The notes below the pieces were generated by a model, which made no database searches, was not told the DNA's origin, and saw only the letters and a list, made by a program, of their open reading frames with translations. From the NCBI GenBank assembly GCA_913062625.1, contig CAJXWP010000009.1, forward strand, positions 1 through 63,871: 63,871 bases of DNA, given 5' to 3'. Origin of the DNA: an uncultured Haliea sp. (GTDB taxonomy: Bacteria > Pseudomonadota > Gammaproteobacteria > Pseudomonadales > Halieaceae). Position 1 is the first letter of the stretch. The number at the start of each line of letters is the position of its first letter. The translations under genes were made by a program, and so were the position numbers. Below are positions 26,144 through 35,818 of the stretch, piece after piece.

Positions 26144-27943
26144 GTGAGCGATCTTCAGCACATCCGTAATTTTTCTATCATTGCCCATATTGATCACGGC
26201 AAGTCGACTCTGGCAGATCGCTTTATCCAGCACTGTGGCGGGCTGAGCGCGAGGGAGATGGATGCGCAGGTTCTCGACTCAATGGATATCGAGCGCGAGC
26301 GCGGCATCACTATTAAGGCGCAAAGTGTCACGTTGGACTACACTGCGCAGAACGGACAAGTTTACCAACTCAATTTCATCGATACTCCCGGACACGTCGA
26401 TTTTTCCTATGAAGTGTCACGTTCCCTCGCTGCGTGTGAAGGAGCACTTCTGGTTGTAGACGCAGGGCAGGGCGTTGAGGCCCAGTCAGTGGCCAATTGC
26501 TATACCGCCATTGAGCAGGGTTTAGAGGTTCTTCCCATTTTGAACAAGATGGATCTGCCTCAGGCGGATCCTGATCGAGTGAAGCTGGAAATTGAGGAAA
26601 TCATTGGCATCAATGCCGTTGACGCCTGCCTGGTAAGTGCAAAATCTGGGCTTGGAATCGAGGATGCGCTAGAGTATTTGGTTGAACATGTTCCGCCTCC
26701 TGAGGGAGATCGCGAGGCTCCATTGCAGGCCCTGATTATCGATTCTTGGTTTGACAACTATCTTGGCGTGGTCTCTTTGGTGCGAGTGAAACAGGGCGTG
26801 CTGCGCAGACGCGAGAAAATAATGGCCAAGTCAGTTGGCAAGGCCCATCAGGTTGACGTGTTGGGCGTATTTACACCCAAGCGTGTCGAACAACAAGTGT
26901 TGCAGGCTGGCGAAGTCGGATATATCGTGGCGGGCATTAAGGATATCCATGGTGCGCCGGTTGGCGATACTTTGGTCCACGCCAACAATTCCAATATTCC
27001 GGCCCTCCCAGGTTTTAAGCGCGTGAAACCGCAGGTGTACGCGGGAATTTTCACGATATCTTCAGACGATTATGAAGATTTCCGAGAGGCGCTGGCAAAA
27101 TTGACCTTGAATGACGCATCGCTGCAGTACGAGCCGGAAACCTCTGACGCACTCGGTTTTGGGTTCCGCTGCGGCTTTTTGGGCATGCTCCATATGGAGA
27201 TTATTCAGGAGCGTTTGGAGCGAGAGTATAATCTGGACCTGATTACCACCGCACCAACGGTTATCTACGAAATTGAAAAAAAGAACGGTGATGTTGTTGC
27301 GGTAGACAATCCTTCTGCGCTGCCTGATGTCGGCGATATTGAGGAGATGCGTGAACCTATCGCCCGCTGCAATATTCTTGTGCCTCAGGAATATTTAGGT
27401 AATGTGATTACACTGTGTGTGGATAAGCGCGGTGTGCAGTGCGATATGCAATTTTTAGGTGCCCAAGTGTCGATTGTTTATGACATACCGATGGCCGAGG
27501 TTGTGCTGGATTTCTTCGATCGATTGAAGTCTGTCAGTCGAGGTTATGCATCTCTTGATTATGGTTTCGAGCGGTTTCAGGCCGCCAATCTCTCGCGGCT
27601 GGATGTTCTGATAAACGGTGAGCGCGTAGATGCTTTGGCGTCAATCATACATCGTGATCACATACTGCATCGGGGTAGACTGCTGACGGAAAAAATGAAA
27701 GAGTTGATTCCAAGGCAAATGTTTGATGTTGCGATCCAGTCTGCTGTCGGCGGTAAAATTGTTGCTCGCCAGACAGTCAAGGCGTTGCGGAAAAATGTTA
27801 CTGCTAAGTGCTATGGTGGAGATGTGAGTCGTAAGAGGAAGTTGTTGGACAAACAAAAAGCTGGCAAGAAACGTATGAAGCAGGTCGGGCGGGTAGAAAT
27901 ACCCCAGTCTGCATTTTTGGCTGTATTAAAAGTGGATGGTTAG
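26144..27943 (+). CDS. lepA: Elongation factor 4 (LepA)
   Basis: Ribosome-associated GTPase acting in translation initiation or back-translocation. G1 motif AHIDHGKST near residues 14-22, DTPGH near 82 and NKMD near 136; the C-terminal domain unique to LepA is complete, with [17 protein letters not shown]. 599 residues, the standard length. Start is a GTG. lepB begins 3 nt later; mucD is 151 nt upstream. Confidence 0.98.
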   Translation: MSDLQHIRNFSIIAHIDHGKSTLADRFIQHCGGLSAREMDAQVLDSMDIERERGITIKAQSVTLDYTAQNGQVYQLNFIDTPGHVDFSYEVSRSLAACEGALLVVDAGQGVEAQSVANCYTAIEQGLEVLPILNKMDLPQADPDRVKLEIEEIIGINAVDACLVSAKSGLGIEDALEYLVEHVPPPEGDREAPLQALIIDSWFDNYLGVVSLVRVKQGVLRRREKIMAKSVGKAHQVDVLGVFTPKRVEQQVLQAGEVGYIVAGIKDIHGAPVGDTLVHANNSNIPALPGFKRVKPQVYAGIFTISSDDYEDFREALAKLTLNDASLQYEPETSDALGFGFRCGFLGMLHMEIIQERLEREYNLDLITTAPTVIYEIEKKNGDVVAVDNPSALPDVGDIEEMREPIARCNILVPQEYLGNVITLCVDKRGVQCDMQFLGAQVSIVYDIPMAEVVLDFFDRLKSVSRGYASLDYGFERFQAANLSRLDVLINGERVDALASIIHRDHILHRGRLLTEKMKELIPRQMFDVAIQSAVGGKIVARQTVKALRKNVTAKCYGGDVSRKRKLLDKQKAGKKRMKQVGRVEIPQSAFLAVLKVDG

Positions 27944-27946
27944 ACA

Positions 27947-28795
27947 GTGAATGAATTTACCGTAGACTTCCCCCTAATTTTGGTATGCCTTGTATTTGGT
28001 AGCGGGCTCCTTTGGCTTTTAGATAGCCTTTTTTTAGCCTCAGGTAGAAAACGGACAGCCAACGCGTTACAGGCTCAGTACCCGCACTGGAATCTAGAAG
28101 GAAGTCCGGATGCCGATAATTATCAGTCGCGGGTGGCAGAAACCGCTAGTGAGCCTATGCTGGTTGAGTATGCTAGATCATTTTTTCCGGTGCTGCTGGT
28201 TGTATTCGTGTTGCGCTCCTTTCTCGTCGAGCCTTTTCAGATACCGTCTTCTTCGATGGTACCCACATTGGAAGTAGGGGACTATATTCTGGTGAACAAG
28301 TATACCTACGGTATTCGCCTCCCAGTGATTCGAACCAAAGTGTTGGCACTCAATAATCCGCAGCGCGGTGATGTTGTGGTGTTTTTTCCGCCACACATGA
28401 ACGAGACCTATTTCATTAAACGTGTCGTCGGCCTGCCAGGTGACACGGTTGCATACCGCAATAAGCAGCTTTTTGTAAATGGAGACTGGGTGGAACGGGA
28501 GCCGGCTACAGAGCAGCTTGCGCAAGACTCGCGTAACGTAATCGGACTTGAGGCACTGGGAGATTCAGAGCATCTGATGCAGATTGACACTCGGCGTTCC
28601 TCAAATGATTTTTCGGTTGTGGTAAGGCCGGGGCATTACTTTATGATGGGTGACAATCGCGATAATAGTAGTGACAGCCGGGTGTGGGGTCAGGTGCCTG
28701 AAAAGGATATAGTAGGTAAAGCCTTCGCCATTTGGATGCACTGGGATACCCTGCTCAGCATTCCCAGTTTTTCCCGCGTTGGCGCCATAGAATAA
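27947..28795 (+). CDS. lepB: Signal peptidase I
   Basis: Membrane-bound Ser/Lys protease that removes signal peptides. Two N-terminal transmembrane segments (about 6-28 and 83-100), nucleophile Ser103 in SSSMVPTL, general base Lys158 in FIKRVVGLPGD, and the box-E GDNRDNSSDSR complete the family signature. 282 residues, GTG start. Directly downstream of lepA in the conserved order. Confidence 0.97.
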   Translation: MNEFTVDFPLILVCLVFGSGLLWLLDSLFLASGRKRTANALQAQYPHWNLEGSPDADNYQSRVAETASEPMLVEYARSFFPVLLVVFVLRSFLVEPFQIPSSSMVPTLEVGDYILVNKYTYGIRLPVIRTKVLALNNPQRGDVVVFFPPHMNETYFIKRVVGLPGDTVAYRNKQLFVNGDWVEREPATEQLAQDSRNVIGLEALGDSEHLMQIDTRRSSNDFSVVVRPGHYFMMGDNRDNSSDSRVWGQVPEKDIVGKAFAIWMHWDTLLSIPSFSRVGAIE

Positions 28796-28826
28796 TGGGT
28801 AAAAGGTGCGTGAGGGAAATCATGTG

Positions 28827-29234
28827 ATGATTCGCAAAGGTGAATCCGGTATGTCGCTCTTGAGCATAATATGCATACTGTTTATATTGGGTTTCTTTGC
28901 CATCTGTCTCATTCGTATGGTCCCTCCCTATGTTGAGTATCTGACGGTAAAGAGCATTATCTCCAAGATTGCAATGGAGCCTGACTCTACTATGGAAACC
29001 AGCGCAACAATCAGACGTAAAATAGCCAATACTTTTAATTCCAATCAGATATACGAGCTGGCTCCTGAGGACGTAGAGGTCTATCGATCGAAGGGGAAGA
29101 TCTACATTGATGGAGATTATGAGGTTCGGATGCCCATTGTGTGGCGCATAGACGCGATCCTGAAATTCGATGATTTACTGTATCAGGTCGGCGACCCCGA
29201 GCCATTGTCTAAACCGCTCGCAGTTGCCAAGTAG
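28827..29234 (+). CDS. DUF4845 membrane protein
   Basis: Small protein of about 135 residues, with one N-terminal transmembrane helix (MSLLSIICILFILGFFAICLI) and a periplasmic or cytosolic domain ending VWRIDAILKFDDLLYQ. It fits the DUF4845 family regularly found between lepB and rnc. The ATG at 28827 has GAGGGA about 9 nt upstream. Function unknown. Confidence 0.8.
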   Translation: MIRKGESGMSLLSIICILFILGFFAICLIRMVPPYVEYLTVKSIISKIAMEPDSTMETSATIRRKIANTFNSNQIYELAPEDVEVYRSKGKIYIDGDYEVRMPIVWRIDAILKFDDLLYQVGDPEPLSKPLAVAK

Positions 29235-29237
29235 CGC

Positions 29238-29918
29238 GTGGAAGATACTGCGAGGCTGCAACGAGTACTAGGTTATCAGTTTGATGACCTAGACTTACTG
29301 AATTTGGCTCTCACTCACTGCAGCGTCGGCGGCCAGAATAATGAGCGTCTTGAATTTTTGGGTGACTCCATCGTAAATCATATTATCGCTGAGGCACTCT
29401 TTCAACGCTTTCCCGCTTCTAGGGAGGGTGAGATGAGTAGAATGCGGGCTTCTTTGGTTAAAGGCGATACGCTCGCTCAAGTCGCATTCGAGCTAGAGCT
29501 CGGTGATCATTTGCGACTGGGTAGCGGAGAGCGCAAGAGTGGAGGGCACCGCCGCGCGTCTATTCTGGCAGATGCTTTTGAGGCTGTGGTGGGTGCTATT
29601 TTGTTGGATAGTGACGTAGAACAGTGTCGCCAATGTGTGCTCGGTTGGTTTGATGCACGCCTACAGGCGCTCTCTACTGGCACGGTAGACAAGGACGCAA
29701 AAACTGAATTACAGGAGTACCTGCAGGGACGCAGTAACCCCTTGCCGATTTACGATTTGCTCAGCGTTCAGGGGGAAGATCACTCACAAGAGTTCAAGGT
29801 GGCGTGTCGTTTACGCAACCCTAAATTAGTGGTGGAAGGGCGTGGCTCTAGTCGGCGTAAGGCCGAGCAAGATGCAGCCACAGTCGCGCTGAAAAGATTG
29901 TTTAATCATGACCTCTGA
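29238..29918 (+). CDS. rnc: Ribonuclease III
   Basis: Double-strand-specific endonuclease for rRNA and mRNA processing. The RNase III signature [12 protein letters not shown] is near residues 35-46, with second metal acids in [12 protein letters not shown] (about 113-124); the C-terminal dsRNA-binding domain ends [10 protein letters not shown]. 226 residues, GTG start, 3 nt after the previous stop. It overlaps era by 11 nt. Confidence 0.97.
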   Translation: MEDTARLQRVLGYQFDDLDLLNLALTHCSVGGQNNERLEFLGDSIVNHIIAEALFQRFPASREGEMSRMRASLVKGDTLAQVAFELELGDHLRLGSGERKSGGHRRASILADAFEAVVGAILLDSDVEQCRQCVLGWFDARLQALSTGTVDKDAKTELQEYLQGRSNPLPIYDLLSVQGEDHSQEFKVACRLRNPKLVVEGRGSSRRKAEQDAATVALKRLFNHDL

Positions 29919-30810
29919 AAAGCGATCTCGCTGCGGCTATGTCGCTATTGTCGGACGGCCTAATGTTGGAAAGTCGACCCTGCTAAACCATATATTAGGA
30001 CAAAAAATCAGCATAACGTCTCGTAAGCCACAGACGACACGGCATCAGGTGTTAGGAATCAAAACCGAGGATAATCATCAGATAATATTCGTCGATACAC
30101 CGGGTTTGCATAAGGACGCCGGTAAAGCCATTAACCGCTATATGAACCGAGCGGCCAGTGCTGCTATTCGGGATGTCGATCTGGTGGTTTTCGTCGTAGA
30201 TCGCACCGCATGGACGGAGGAAGACAGCATCGTGCTTGAGCAAATAGAGCAATCAGGGCTTCCGACTATGCTGGTAGTGAATAAAATCGATCTGCTCGCT
30301 GAGAAGGCGGAGCTCCTTCCCCATTTGCAGATTTTGGCGACCAAAGCCGAATTTGCTGCCATCCTGCCGGTGTCCGCGTTGCGGCAGCACAATGTTGACG
30401 CGCTGGAAGAGCAAATCCTCAAGCTATTACCCGAGTCTGTTCACTTTTTCCCTGAGGACCAGATCACTGATCGCAGTCAACGTTTCCTCGCTGCGGAAAT
30501 TGTACGAGAAAAAATCATGCGACAACTGGGTGACGAATTGCCTTACTCCATCGCCGTGGAAATAGAGGAGTTTGCTCAAGAGGGTGATGTATTGCACATT
30601 TCTGCAGTGATTTTCGTTGAGCGTACCGGCCAGAAAAAGATACTTATCGGGGATAAGGGCTCTCGACTGCGTTCGATCGGGTCGGACGCGCGGCGTGATA
30701 TGGAGGGGCTTTTTGACAGCAAGGTAATGCTACGGCTTTGGGTGAAGGTTAAATCTGGTTGGTCTGACGATGAGCGAGCCCTGCGCAGTCTGGGATATGA
30801 CGACCGTTAG
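29908..30810 (+). CDS. era: GTPase Era
   Basis: Ribosome-assembly GTPase that binds the 3' end of 16S r[12 protein letters not shown] (about 15-23), DTPG near 64 and NKID near 125 for nucleotide; the C-terminal KH domain contains [14 protein letters not shown]. 300 residues. It overlaps rnc by 11 nt, as in E. coli. Confidence 0.98.
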   Translation: MTSEKRSRCGYVAIVGRPNVGKSTLLNHILGQKISITSRKPQTTRHQVLGIKTEDNHQIIFVDTPGLHKDAGKAINRYMNRAASAAIRDVDLVVFVVDRTAWTEEDSIVLEQIEQSGLPTMLVVNKIDLLAEKAELLPHLQILATKAEFAAILPVSALRQHNVDALEEQILKLLPESVHFFPEDQITDRSQRFLAAEIVREKIMRQLGDELPYSIAVEIEEFAQEGDVLHISAVIFVERTGQKKILIGDKGSRLRSIGSDARRDMEGLFDSKVMLRLWVKVKSGWSDDERALRSLGYDDR

Positions 30811-30824
30811 GTCTTCCTATAGAG

Positions 30825-31595
30825 ATGCGCGTTAATCTACAGCCTTCCTATGTGATACACAGTCGTCCTTACCGCGACACGAGTTCGCTTTTAGAAGTCT
30901 TTACCGCTGAGTACGGTCGCATTAGTCTGGTTGCCCGTGGCACGCGGCGGCAGACACGAAGGGGAAGTAAAGCGGCCTTGCTGCAACCGTTTAGTCCTCT
31001 TTTGTTGTCGTTTTCCGGTCGCATGGAATTGAAGACGCTTACTGCTATTGAGCCTGTCAAAGGGATGTCAATTCTACGCGGCGAGCGATTGTTTAGCGGA
31101 CTCTATATGAATGAGTTACTGGTGCGGCTGCTACATCGCAACGATGCGCATCCGGAATTATTTGCGGCCTATGACTGGGCATTAAAGACGCTTGCAGACG
31201 ATGCTGTTGTGGACGCAGTGTTGCGAGGATTTGAAATAACCCTGCTTGATGAGTTAGGTTATGGTCTGAACTTGAGTGTTGATGGTGCAAGTGGAGAGTC
31301 AGTTCATGACACACTGCGCTATCGCTATGATCCTGAACTCGGTCTGGTCGCCAGTGATGACGCCACTGCTCATTCTGCAGCAACTTATTTAGGGTCTGAC
31401 TTGTTAGCGATGGGCTGCGGTGAGTTTGAGGGGCCTGTGCGGCTGACGGCCAAGCTGCTGTTAAGAGAAGTGCTGGCGGTGCATCTAGGGGATATGCCAT
31501 TGCACAGTCGTGAGTTGTTTCGAGTCAAAACGAAGTTGGTTTCGAAACACGATGGGGTCGCCCGCAACCCCTGCGCGAGTGGAGATCCATCATGA
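30825..31595 (+). CDS. recO: DNA repair protein RecO
   Basis: Annealing and RecA-loading factor of the RecFOR pathway. N-terminal OB-fold begins with YVIHSRPYRDTSSLLEVFTAEYGRISLVARG, the standard RecO opening; the helical C-terminal domain ends near PLHSRELFRVK. 256 residues with a short non-conserved tail. It starts 14 nt after era. pdxJ, which often follows recO, is absent; cysM comes next after 110 nt. Confidence 0.92.
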   Translation: MRVNLQPSYVIHSRPYRDTSSLLEVFTAEYGRISLVARGTRRQTRRGSKAALLQPFSPLLLSFSGRMELKTLTAIEPVKGMSILRGERLFSGLYMNELLVRLLHRNDAHPELFAAYDWALKTLADDAVVDAVLRGFEITLLDELGYGLNLSVDGASGESVHDTLRYRYDPELGLVASDDATAHSAATYLGSDLLAMGCGEFEGPVRLTAKLLLREVLAVHLGDMPLHSRELFRVKTKLVSKHDGVARNPCASGDPS

Positions 31596-31705
31596 TTTCA
31601 ATGCCGATAAGGCAGACGCGGTGCTGATGCTTCTGGCGAATTCGATATGGCGTCATAAGGTCAAAGTTCTATATAATCAAAAGCCTAATCCGACGCTGTA
31701 TATCT

Positions 31706-32602
31706 ATGCCTGATTATCCCACTATTGAATCATGTATTGGCAACACACCGTTGGTGCGCCTTCAGCGCCTGCCAGGGGTCACCAACAATACTCTTCTCGC
31801 CAAGCTGGAAGGCAACAATCCAGCTGGGTCAGTGAAGGACCGCCCAGCGCTCAGTATGATTGCCGAGGCCGAAGCGCGTGGAGATATAAAATCAGGTGAC
31901 ACGCTAATAGAGGCGACCAGTGGAAATACCGGCATAGCTCTGGCAATGGCGGCGGCCATACGGGGTTATCGGCTTATTTTGATTATGCCTTCGCATATGA
32001 GTCTGGAGCGTAAACAGGCAATGTCAGCTTACGGAGCACAGCTCCTGGAAGTGTCGAAGGATGAGGGTATGGAGGGTGCTCGTGATCTGGCGATGAAAAT
32101 GCAGGCTGACGGGCAGGGCACCGTCCTGGATCAGTTTGGTAATCCAGATAATCCACGCGCGCATTATTATGGTACCGGTCCGGAGATCTGGCAGCAAACT
32201 GACGGCACTGTTACTCATCTGGTGAGCTCTATGGGTACGACTGGTACTATCATGGGCTGTTCTGCTTATCTTAAGACACAAAATCCTAATGTACAGATTG
32301 TGGGCTTACAGCCGCTGGAGGGTTCGAGTATTCCTGGAATTCGTCGCTGGCCCAAGGCCTATCTGCCGAAGATATTTGAGGCGTCTAGGGTCGATCGGGT
32401 AATGGATATTTCCCAAGAAGAATCAGAGCTGACTATGCGTAGACTCGCTTCTCAGGAAGGAATTTTTTGCGGCGTTTCTGCAGGAGGTGGTGTCGCTGCG
32501 GCGCTGCGACTATCCCTTGAGGTGGAAAATGCGGTAATTGTTTCAATTATTTGCGACCGGGGGGATCGCTATCTTTCCACCGGAGTCTTCGGCAGCGATT
32601 AA
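31706..32602 (+). CDS. cysM: Cysteine synthase B (O-acetylserine sulfhydrylase B)
   Basis: PLP enzyme making cysteine from O-acetylserine (or O-phosphoserine) and sulfide or thiosulfate. The PLP lysine is Lys44 in GSVKDRPA; the substrate loop EATSGNTGIALA follows near residue 70, and GTTGTIMG binds the PLP phosphate. The shorter length (298 aa) and RRWPKAYLPKIFE region are CysM-type rather than CysK. The ATG lies in a weak site. Confidence 0.94.
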   Translation: MPDYPTIESCIGNTPLVRLQRLPGVTNNTLLAKLEGNNPAGSVKDRPALSMIAEAEARGDIKSGDTLIEATSGNTGIALAMAAAIRGYRLILIMPSHMSLERKQAMSAYGAQLLEVSKDEGMEGARDLAMKMQADGQGTVLDQFGNPDNPRAHYYGTGPEIWQQTDGTVTHLVSSMGTTGTIMGCSAYLKTQNPNVQIVGLQPLEGSSIPGIRRWPKAYLPKIFEASRVDRVMDISQEESELTMRRLASQEGIFCGVSAGGGVAAALRLSLEVENAVIVSIICDRGDRYLSTGVFGSD

Positions 32603-32859
32603 GCGGCTGCTTGTCGCCTAGCGCATCGGACGCAATAGGTTTGGTTGGTAGACGCTGCCGACTGGGTAAGGAGGTCTAACGGTTCTGTTGCAGGTCTGAA
32701 TATTGCGCCTACTATTTAAGCCTTCTAGGCTGACCGGCAGCGTCACTCTGTCGCTGCATATAGACGTTCCTGATCTTGGGTCATTGTCCGGATTATAGGA
32801 GCTCATTCACCGTCTTAAAGATGTATCGCTCCCATGCCTGCGATAAAATAAGGAGTAAA

Positions 32860-33675
32860 ATGGATAATTTACACTACTCGCTTTCGGACCTACTGCGAGT
32901 GATGCAGCGGTTGAGAGACCCGGAGACGGGTTGCCCCTGGGATATTCGCCAGGATTTTCATAGTATCGTATCTTCTACACTGGAGGAGTGCTATGAATTG
33001 GCGCAGGCGATAGCGGATCAGGATTTTGATCATATTGCTGAAGAGCTGGGCGATGTGTTGTTTCAGATAGTATTTTATGCAGAGCTGGCAAGAGAGAAAA
33101 ATCTATTTTCGTTTGACGACATCGTTCAAACGCTGGTGCAGAAACTGATTCGACGGCACCCGCATGTGTTTGCGCAGGGAGAAATCGAGGGAATTGTATG
33201 CAGTCGTAGTTCAGTAGAAGAGGTCAAAAGCAACTGGGAGCGTATCAAGCAGCTTGAGCGGGAGAGGAAGAATCAGCCGGGTATTTTGGCAGATGTGCCA
33301 CGGGCATTGCCAGCACTGCCCCGTGCGCAAAAGATACAAAAAAGGGCTGCGCAGGTCAATTTTGATTGGGTTGATACACATGCTGTATTAGACAAAGTGC
33401 AGGAGGAGCTCAATGAGCTGCGCGAAGCGATAAGCAGTGAGAACACAGAAGCAATAAATGATGAAATGGGCGATGTTTTTTTTAGCTGTGTGAACCTTGC
33501 TCGACATCTTGGTTTGGATGCGGAAGAGACCCTGCGCCATTCCACCGGAAAATTTGAGCGACGGTTTCAAAATATGGAGAGACGGGCCGGAGGCGAGGGC
33601 TCTGCTTTTTCATCACTGACGGACAAACAATTCGATCGACTGTGGCGCCTAGCGAAAGATGATTTGGGCGACTAG
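32860..33675 (+). CDS. mazG: Nucleoside triphosphate pyrophosphohydrolase MazG
   Basis: House-cleaning NTPase with two MazG domains. The first (about 10-110) contains CPWDxxQ-like CPWDIRQDF and the EECYE/EELGD metal motifs; the second (about 165-265) contains EELNELREAI and DEMGDVFF. The ATG at 32860 follows AGGAG; longer in-frame extension lacks a site. 271 residues. cysM lies 257 nt upstream without rlmD or relA between them. That gap shows no gene or clear signal. Confidence 0.95.
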   Translation: MDNLHYSLSDLLRVMQRLRDPETGCPWDIRQDFHSIVSSTLEECYELAQAIADQDFDHIAEELGDVLFQIVFYAELAREKNLFSFDDIVQTLVQKLIRRHPHVFAQGEIEGIVCSRSSVEEVKSNWERIKQLERERKNQPGILADVPRALPALPRAQKIQKRAAQVNFDWVDTHAVLDKVQEELNELREAISSENTEAINDEMGDVFFSCVNLARHLGLDAEETLRHSTGKFERRFQNMERRAGGEGSAFSSLTDKQFDRLWRLAKDDLGD

Positions 33676-33791
33676 ACGTGCTGCTTGTAACCTTTTCCTC
33701 TGCTGTGTATGGTTATTGCCTTTTCGTGATCTGTTTTGTACGAAAGCGATAGATATCTACTGCAGCGATACTTAGGCGAGGAAGTTTTCAA

Positions 33792-34439
33792 ATGCGATTG
33801 ATCTTATTGGGTGCGCCAGGTGCGGGAAAAGGTACGCAAGCGCTGTTCATATGCGAAAGATTCGGTATCCCTCAAATCTCTACCGGAGATATGTTGCGTG
33901 CGGCTGTAAAAGCGAAAACCGAGTTAGGACTGCGAGCTAAGACAGTGATGGACTCAGGTGGACTGATTTCAGATGAAGTTATTATCGGGCTGGTCAAGGA
34001 CCGAATTGCCGAGCCGGACTGCGCCAACGGCTTTTTGTTTGATGGCTTCCCTCGCACAATCCCCCAGGCGCAAGCTATGGTCAATGCCGGAGTTACTATT
34101 GACCACGTAGTGGAGATTGCCGTAGAAGATGCGGAGATTGTGGCGCGCTTGAGTGGTCGACGAGTGCACCCCGGTTCGGGTCGCGTTTATCATGTCATAT
34201 ACAACCCACCGCAGACTGAATTGCTGGACGATGATACGGGTGAGCCTCTGGTTCAGCGGGACGATGATAGCGAAGAGACTGTGCGCAAACGATTGGAAAT
34301 CTATCATGAGCAAACAAGTCCGCTGATCGCTTTCTATCAAAATATGAAAGGCGAGCTCGCTCCTAGATATCACAAAATAGAAGGCCAAGGCACTGTCGAA
34401 AAAATTCGGCAGACACTGTCTGCATCACTAAATTCTTAG
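33792..34439 (+). CDS. adk: Adenylate kinase
   Basis: Interconverts ATP+AMP and 2 ADP. P-loop [11 protein letters not shown] at residues 6-16, the AMP site GDMLRAA near 32 and DGFPRT near 84. The long LID domain form is present, with no zinc cysteines. 215 residues, as in E. coli. Start ATG follows GAGGAAG. Confidence 0.98.
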   Translation: MRLILLGAPGAGKGTQALFICERFGIPQISTGDMLRAAVKAKTELGLRAKTVMDSGGLISDEVIIGLVKDRIAEPDCANGFLFDGFPRTIPQAQAMVNAGVTIDHVVEIAVEDAEIVARLSGRRVHPGSGRVYHVIYNPPQTELLDDDTGEPLVQRDDDSEETVRKRLEIYHEQTSPLIAFYQNMKGELAPRYHKIEGQGTVEKIRQTLSASLNS

Positions 34440-34627
34440 TTACAAATACGTCGCAAAATATAATAAAGAAAAAGTCGGCGCGGTTAATGTTTCTTTCTGA
34501 AAAAAATTAGTAGAATTTTGTGTTTCATAGATGCGAATTTTCTACAGTTTTGACTGTTGTATCTCTATTGCATTGTTGTTACTTTTAACAACGCGGTACC
34601 CTCATCAACACTCTGGAGAGATGCGTA

Positions 34628-35002
34628 ATGGCAACTGCTAAGAAAAAAGCAACAAAGGTGAAAGTTAAACCTAAAGCAAAAGCTAAGCCAAAAGCAAAAG
34701 CTAAGCCAAAAGCAAAAGCTAAGCCCAAAGCAAAAGCTAAGCCCAAAGCAAAAGCTAAGCCCAAAGCGAAAGCTAAGCCTAAAGCGAAAGCTAAGCCCAA
34801 AGCGAAAGCTAAGCCCAAAGCGAAAGCTAAGCCCAAAGCAAAAGCTAAGCCCAAAGCGAAAGCTAAGCCCAAAGCAAAAGCTAAGCCCAAAGCAAAAGCT
34901 AAGCCCAAAGCAAAAGCTAAGCCCAAAGCAAAAGCCAAGCCCAAAGCAAAAGCCAAGCCCAAAGCAAAAGCCAAGCCCAAAGCAAAAGCCAAGAAGAAGT
35001 AG
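34628..35002 (+). CDS. Lys/Ala/Pro-rich hexapeptide-repeat protein (AlgP / histone H1-like)
   Basis: A 124-residue protein made of a 13-residue head (MATAKKKATKVKV), eighteen perfect copies of KPKAKA, and a KKK tail. It is extremely basic and lacks signal or membrane segments. This composition resembles AlgP-type or histone H1-like C-terminal tails that bind DNA or RNA; KPAA/PKAK-rich tails are known to vary in copy number. CTGGAGAG lies 4-5 nt before the ATG, and a strong terminator follows, so it is a single-gene unit. The 188 nt before it are AT-rich (TTTTGACTGTTG at about 34547 could hold a -35). A continuous minus-strand frame here is only the mirror of the repeat. Confidence 0.8.
   Translation: MATAKKKATKVKVKPKAKAKPKAKAKPKAKAKPKAKAKPKAKAKPKAKAKPKAKAKPKAKAKPKAKAKPKAKAKPKAKAKPKAKAKPKAKAKPKAKAKPKAKAKPKAKAKPKAKAKPKAKAKKK
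34667..34990 (+). repeat. Eighteen 18-bp tandem repeats (KPKAKA coding)
   Basis: In-frame array of an 18-bp unit, about AAGCCCAAAGCAAAAGCT. Synonymous variants are clustered, not scattered: CCT/CCA prolines in the first copies, GCG alanine in a central block, and GCC in the last four. This gradient is the usual sign of growth by slippage or unequal exchange of neighbouring units. Confidence 0.9.
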
Positions 35003-35021
35003 AGCTCAAGAGCTTATCAAT

Positions 35022-35053
35022 AACCCGCTGAGAATGATCTCCGCGGGTTTTTT
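35022..35053 (+). terminator. Intrinsic terminator after the repeat protein
   Basis: AACCCGC (35022-35028) pairs with GCGGGTT (35043-35049); an inner GAGA/TCTC stem closes a tetraloop, giving about 11 pairs with one mismatch, followed by six T. It lies 20 nt past the stop codon, between convergent genes. Confidence 0.9.
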
Positions 35054-35109
35054 CGTTAGAGTCTATAAAGAGTAGGCGTGTGCTTCCATAGTCAGGTTAA
35101 CGTATCCCA

Positions 35110-35682
35110 CTATGCTAGGCGATTATAGTTCCTAAAGCTTGATTCGCAGTCTGCAAAATCTACTGTCACGGTATGCCGAGTTTTGTACCAATCTCGCACA
35201 GCACGATGACCTTCATTCAGGTACTGGGTAAGGAATGTGAGGCAGTCACGCCGCATTGCAGCACAGAGATATTGTGCCCGCACTCCATCATGTGCATAGC
35301 TGATTTCAGGACAGTCATTAGCTTCCTCTGAGAGTGGAGCGATGAGACGGTTTACGAGATCTTTCGGCAGATGTGGCATGTCACAGCTAACCACCACGAG
35401 AAAATCTGTAAGGATGAAGGGCAATGCGGCTTCTACGCCGGCGAGTGGACCTTGAAAATCTTGGCGGTCGTCGGCGAGGATTTGTGTAGAATACTCTCTG
35501 TAGCGGGAGAAGTTGCGATTGCAGCTAATCAGCAGGTCTGATACTTGAGGCTTCAGACAGTTGCTGACGTGAGCAACTAGTGGTTTTCCGTGCCAAGAAA
35601 TCAGACCTTTGTCCCGTTCACCGACGCGACGCCCGGCACCTCCGGCGAGAATTAGCCCTGTGATATTGCGTTTTTGCGTCAT
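35110..35682 (-). CDS. mobA: Molybdenum cofactor guanylyltransferase
   Basis: Attaches GMP to molybdopterin to form the Mo-bis(MGD) cofactor. Nucleotide motif LILAGGAGRRVGERDKG near residues 10-26, GPLAGVEA near 80 and the metal Asp in VVSCDMPHL near 100. The ATG at 35682 (MTQKRNITG) is chosen; the upstream frame extension has no family sequence. 190 residues. It is divergent from tsaB, so molybdoenzymes are expected elsewhere in the genome. Confidence 0.93.
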   Translation of the reverse strand: MTQKRNITGLILAGGAGRRVGERDKGLISWHGKPLVAHVSNCLKPQVSDLLISCNRNFSRYREYSTQILADDRQDFQGPLAGVEAALPFILTDFLVVVSCDMPHLPKDLVNRLIAPLSEEANDCPEISYAHDGVRAQYLCAAMRRDCLTFLTQYLNEGHRAVRDWYKTRHTVTVDFADCESSFRNYNRLA

Positions 35683-35818
35683 AGGATAGGGTTGGTTACA
35701 GTCTTTTGGCCTAAGGGGAGTTCTTACCCACATATGAGTGTGTGATAATCACGTCATGACACCGTAACAGCTTGGCTTTGTAATGAGTATAGGCCAGCAC
35801 ATTTGTATAGGGACGAGT

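Noticed and set aside
31510-31713. 68-codon frame overlapping the recO end and the cysM start
   Set aside because: It overlaps both neighbours, has no ribosome binding site and no recognisable family; recO and cysM explain the sequence.
32618-32806. Minus-strand 62-codon frame in the cysM-mazG gap
   Set aside because: No family resemblance and no ribosome binding site; not enough to call a gene or a relA/rlmD remnant.
34585-34992. Long minus-strand reading frame of ALGLAF repeats
   Set aside because: It is the exact mirror of the plus-strand KPKAKA repeat; it has no ribosome binding site, while the plus frame has one plus a terminator.
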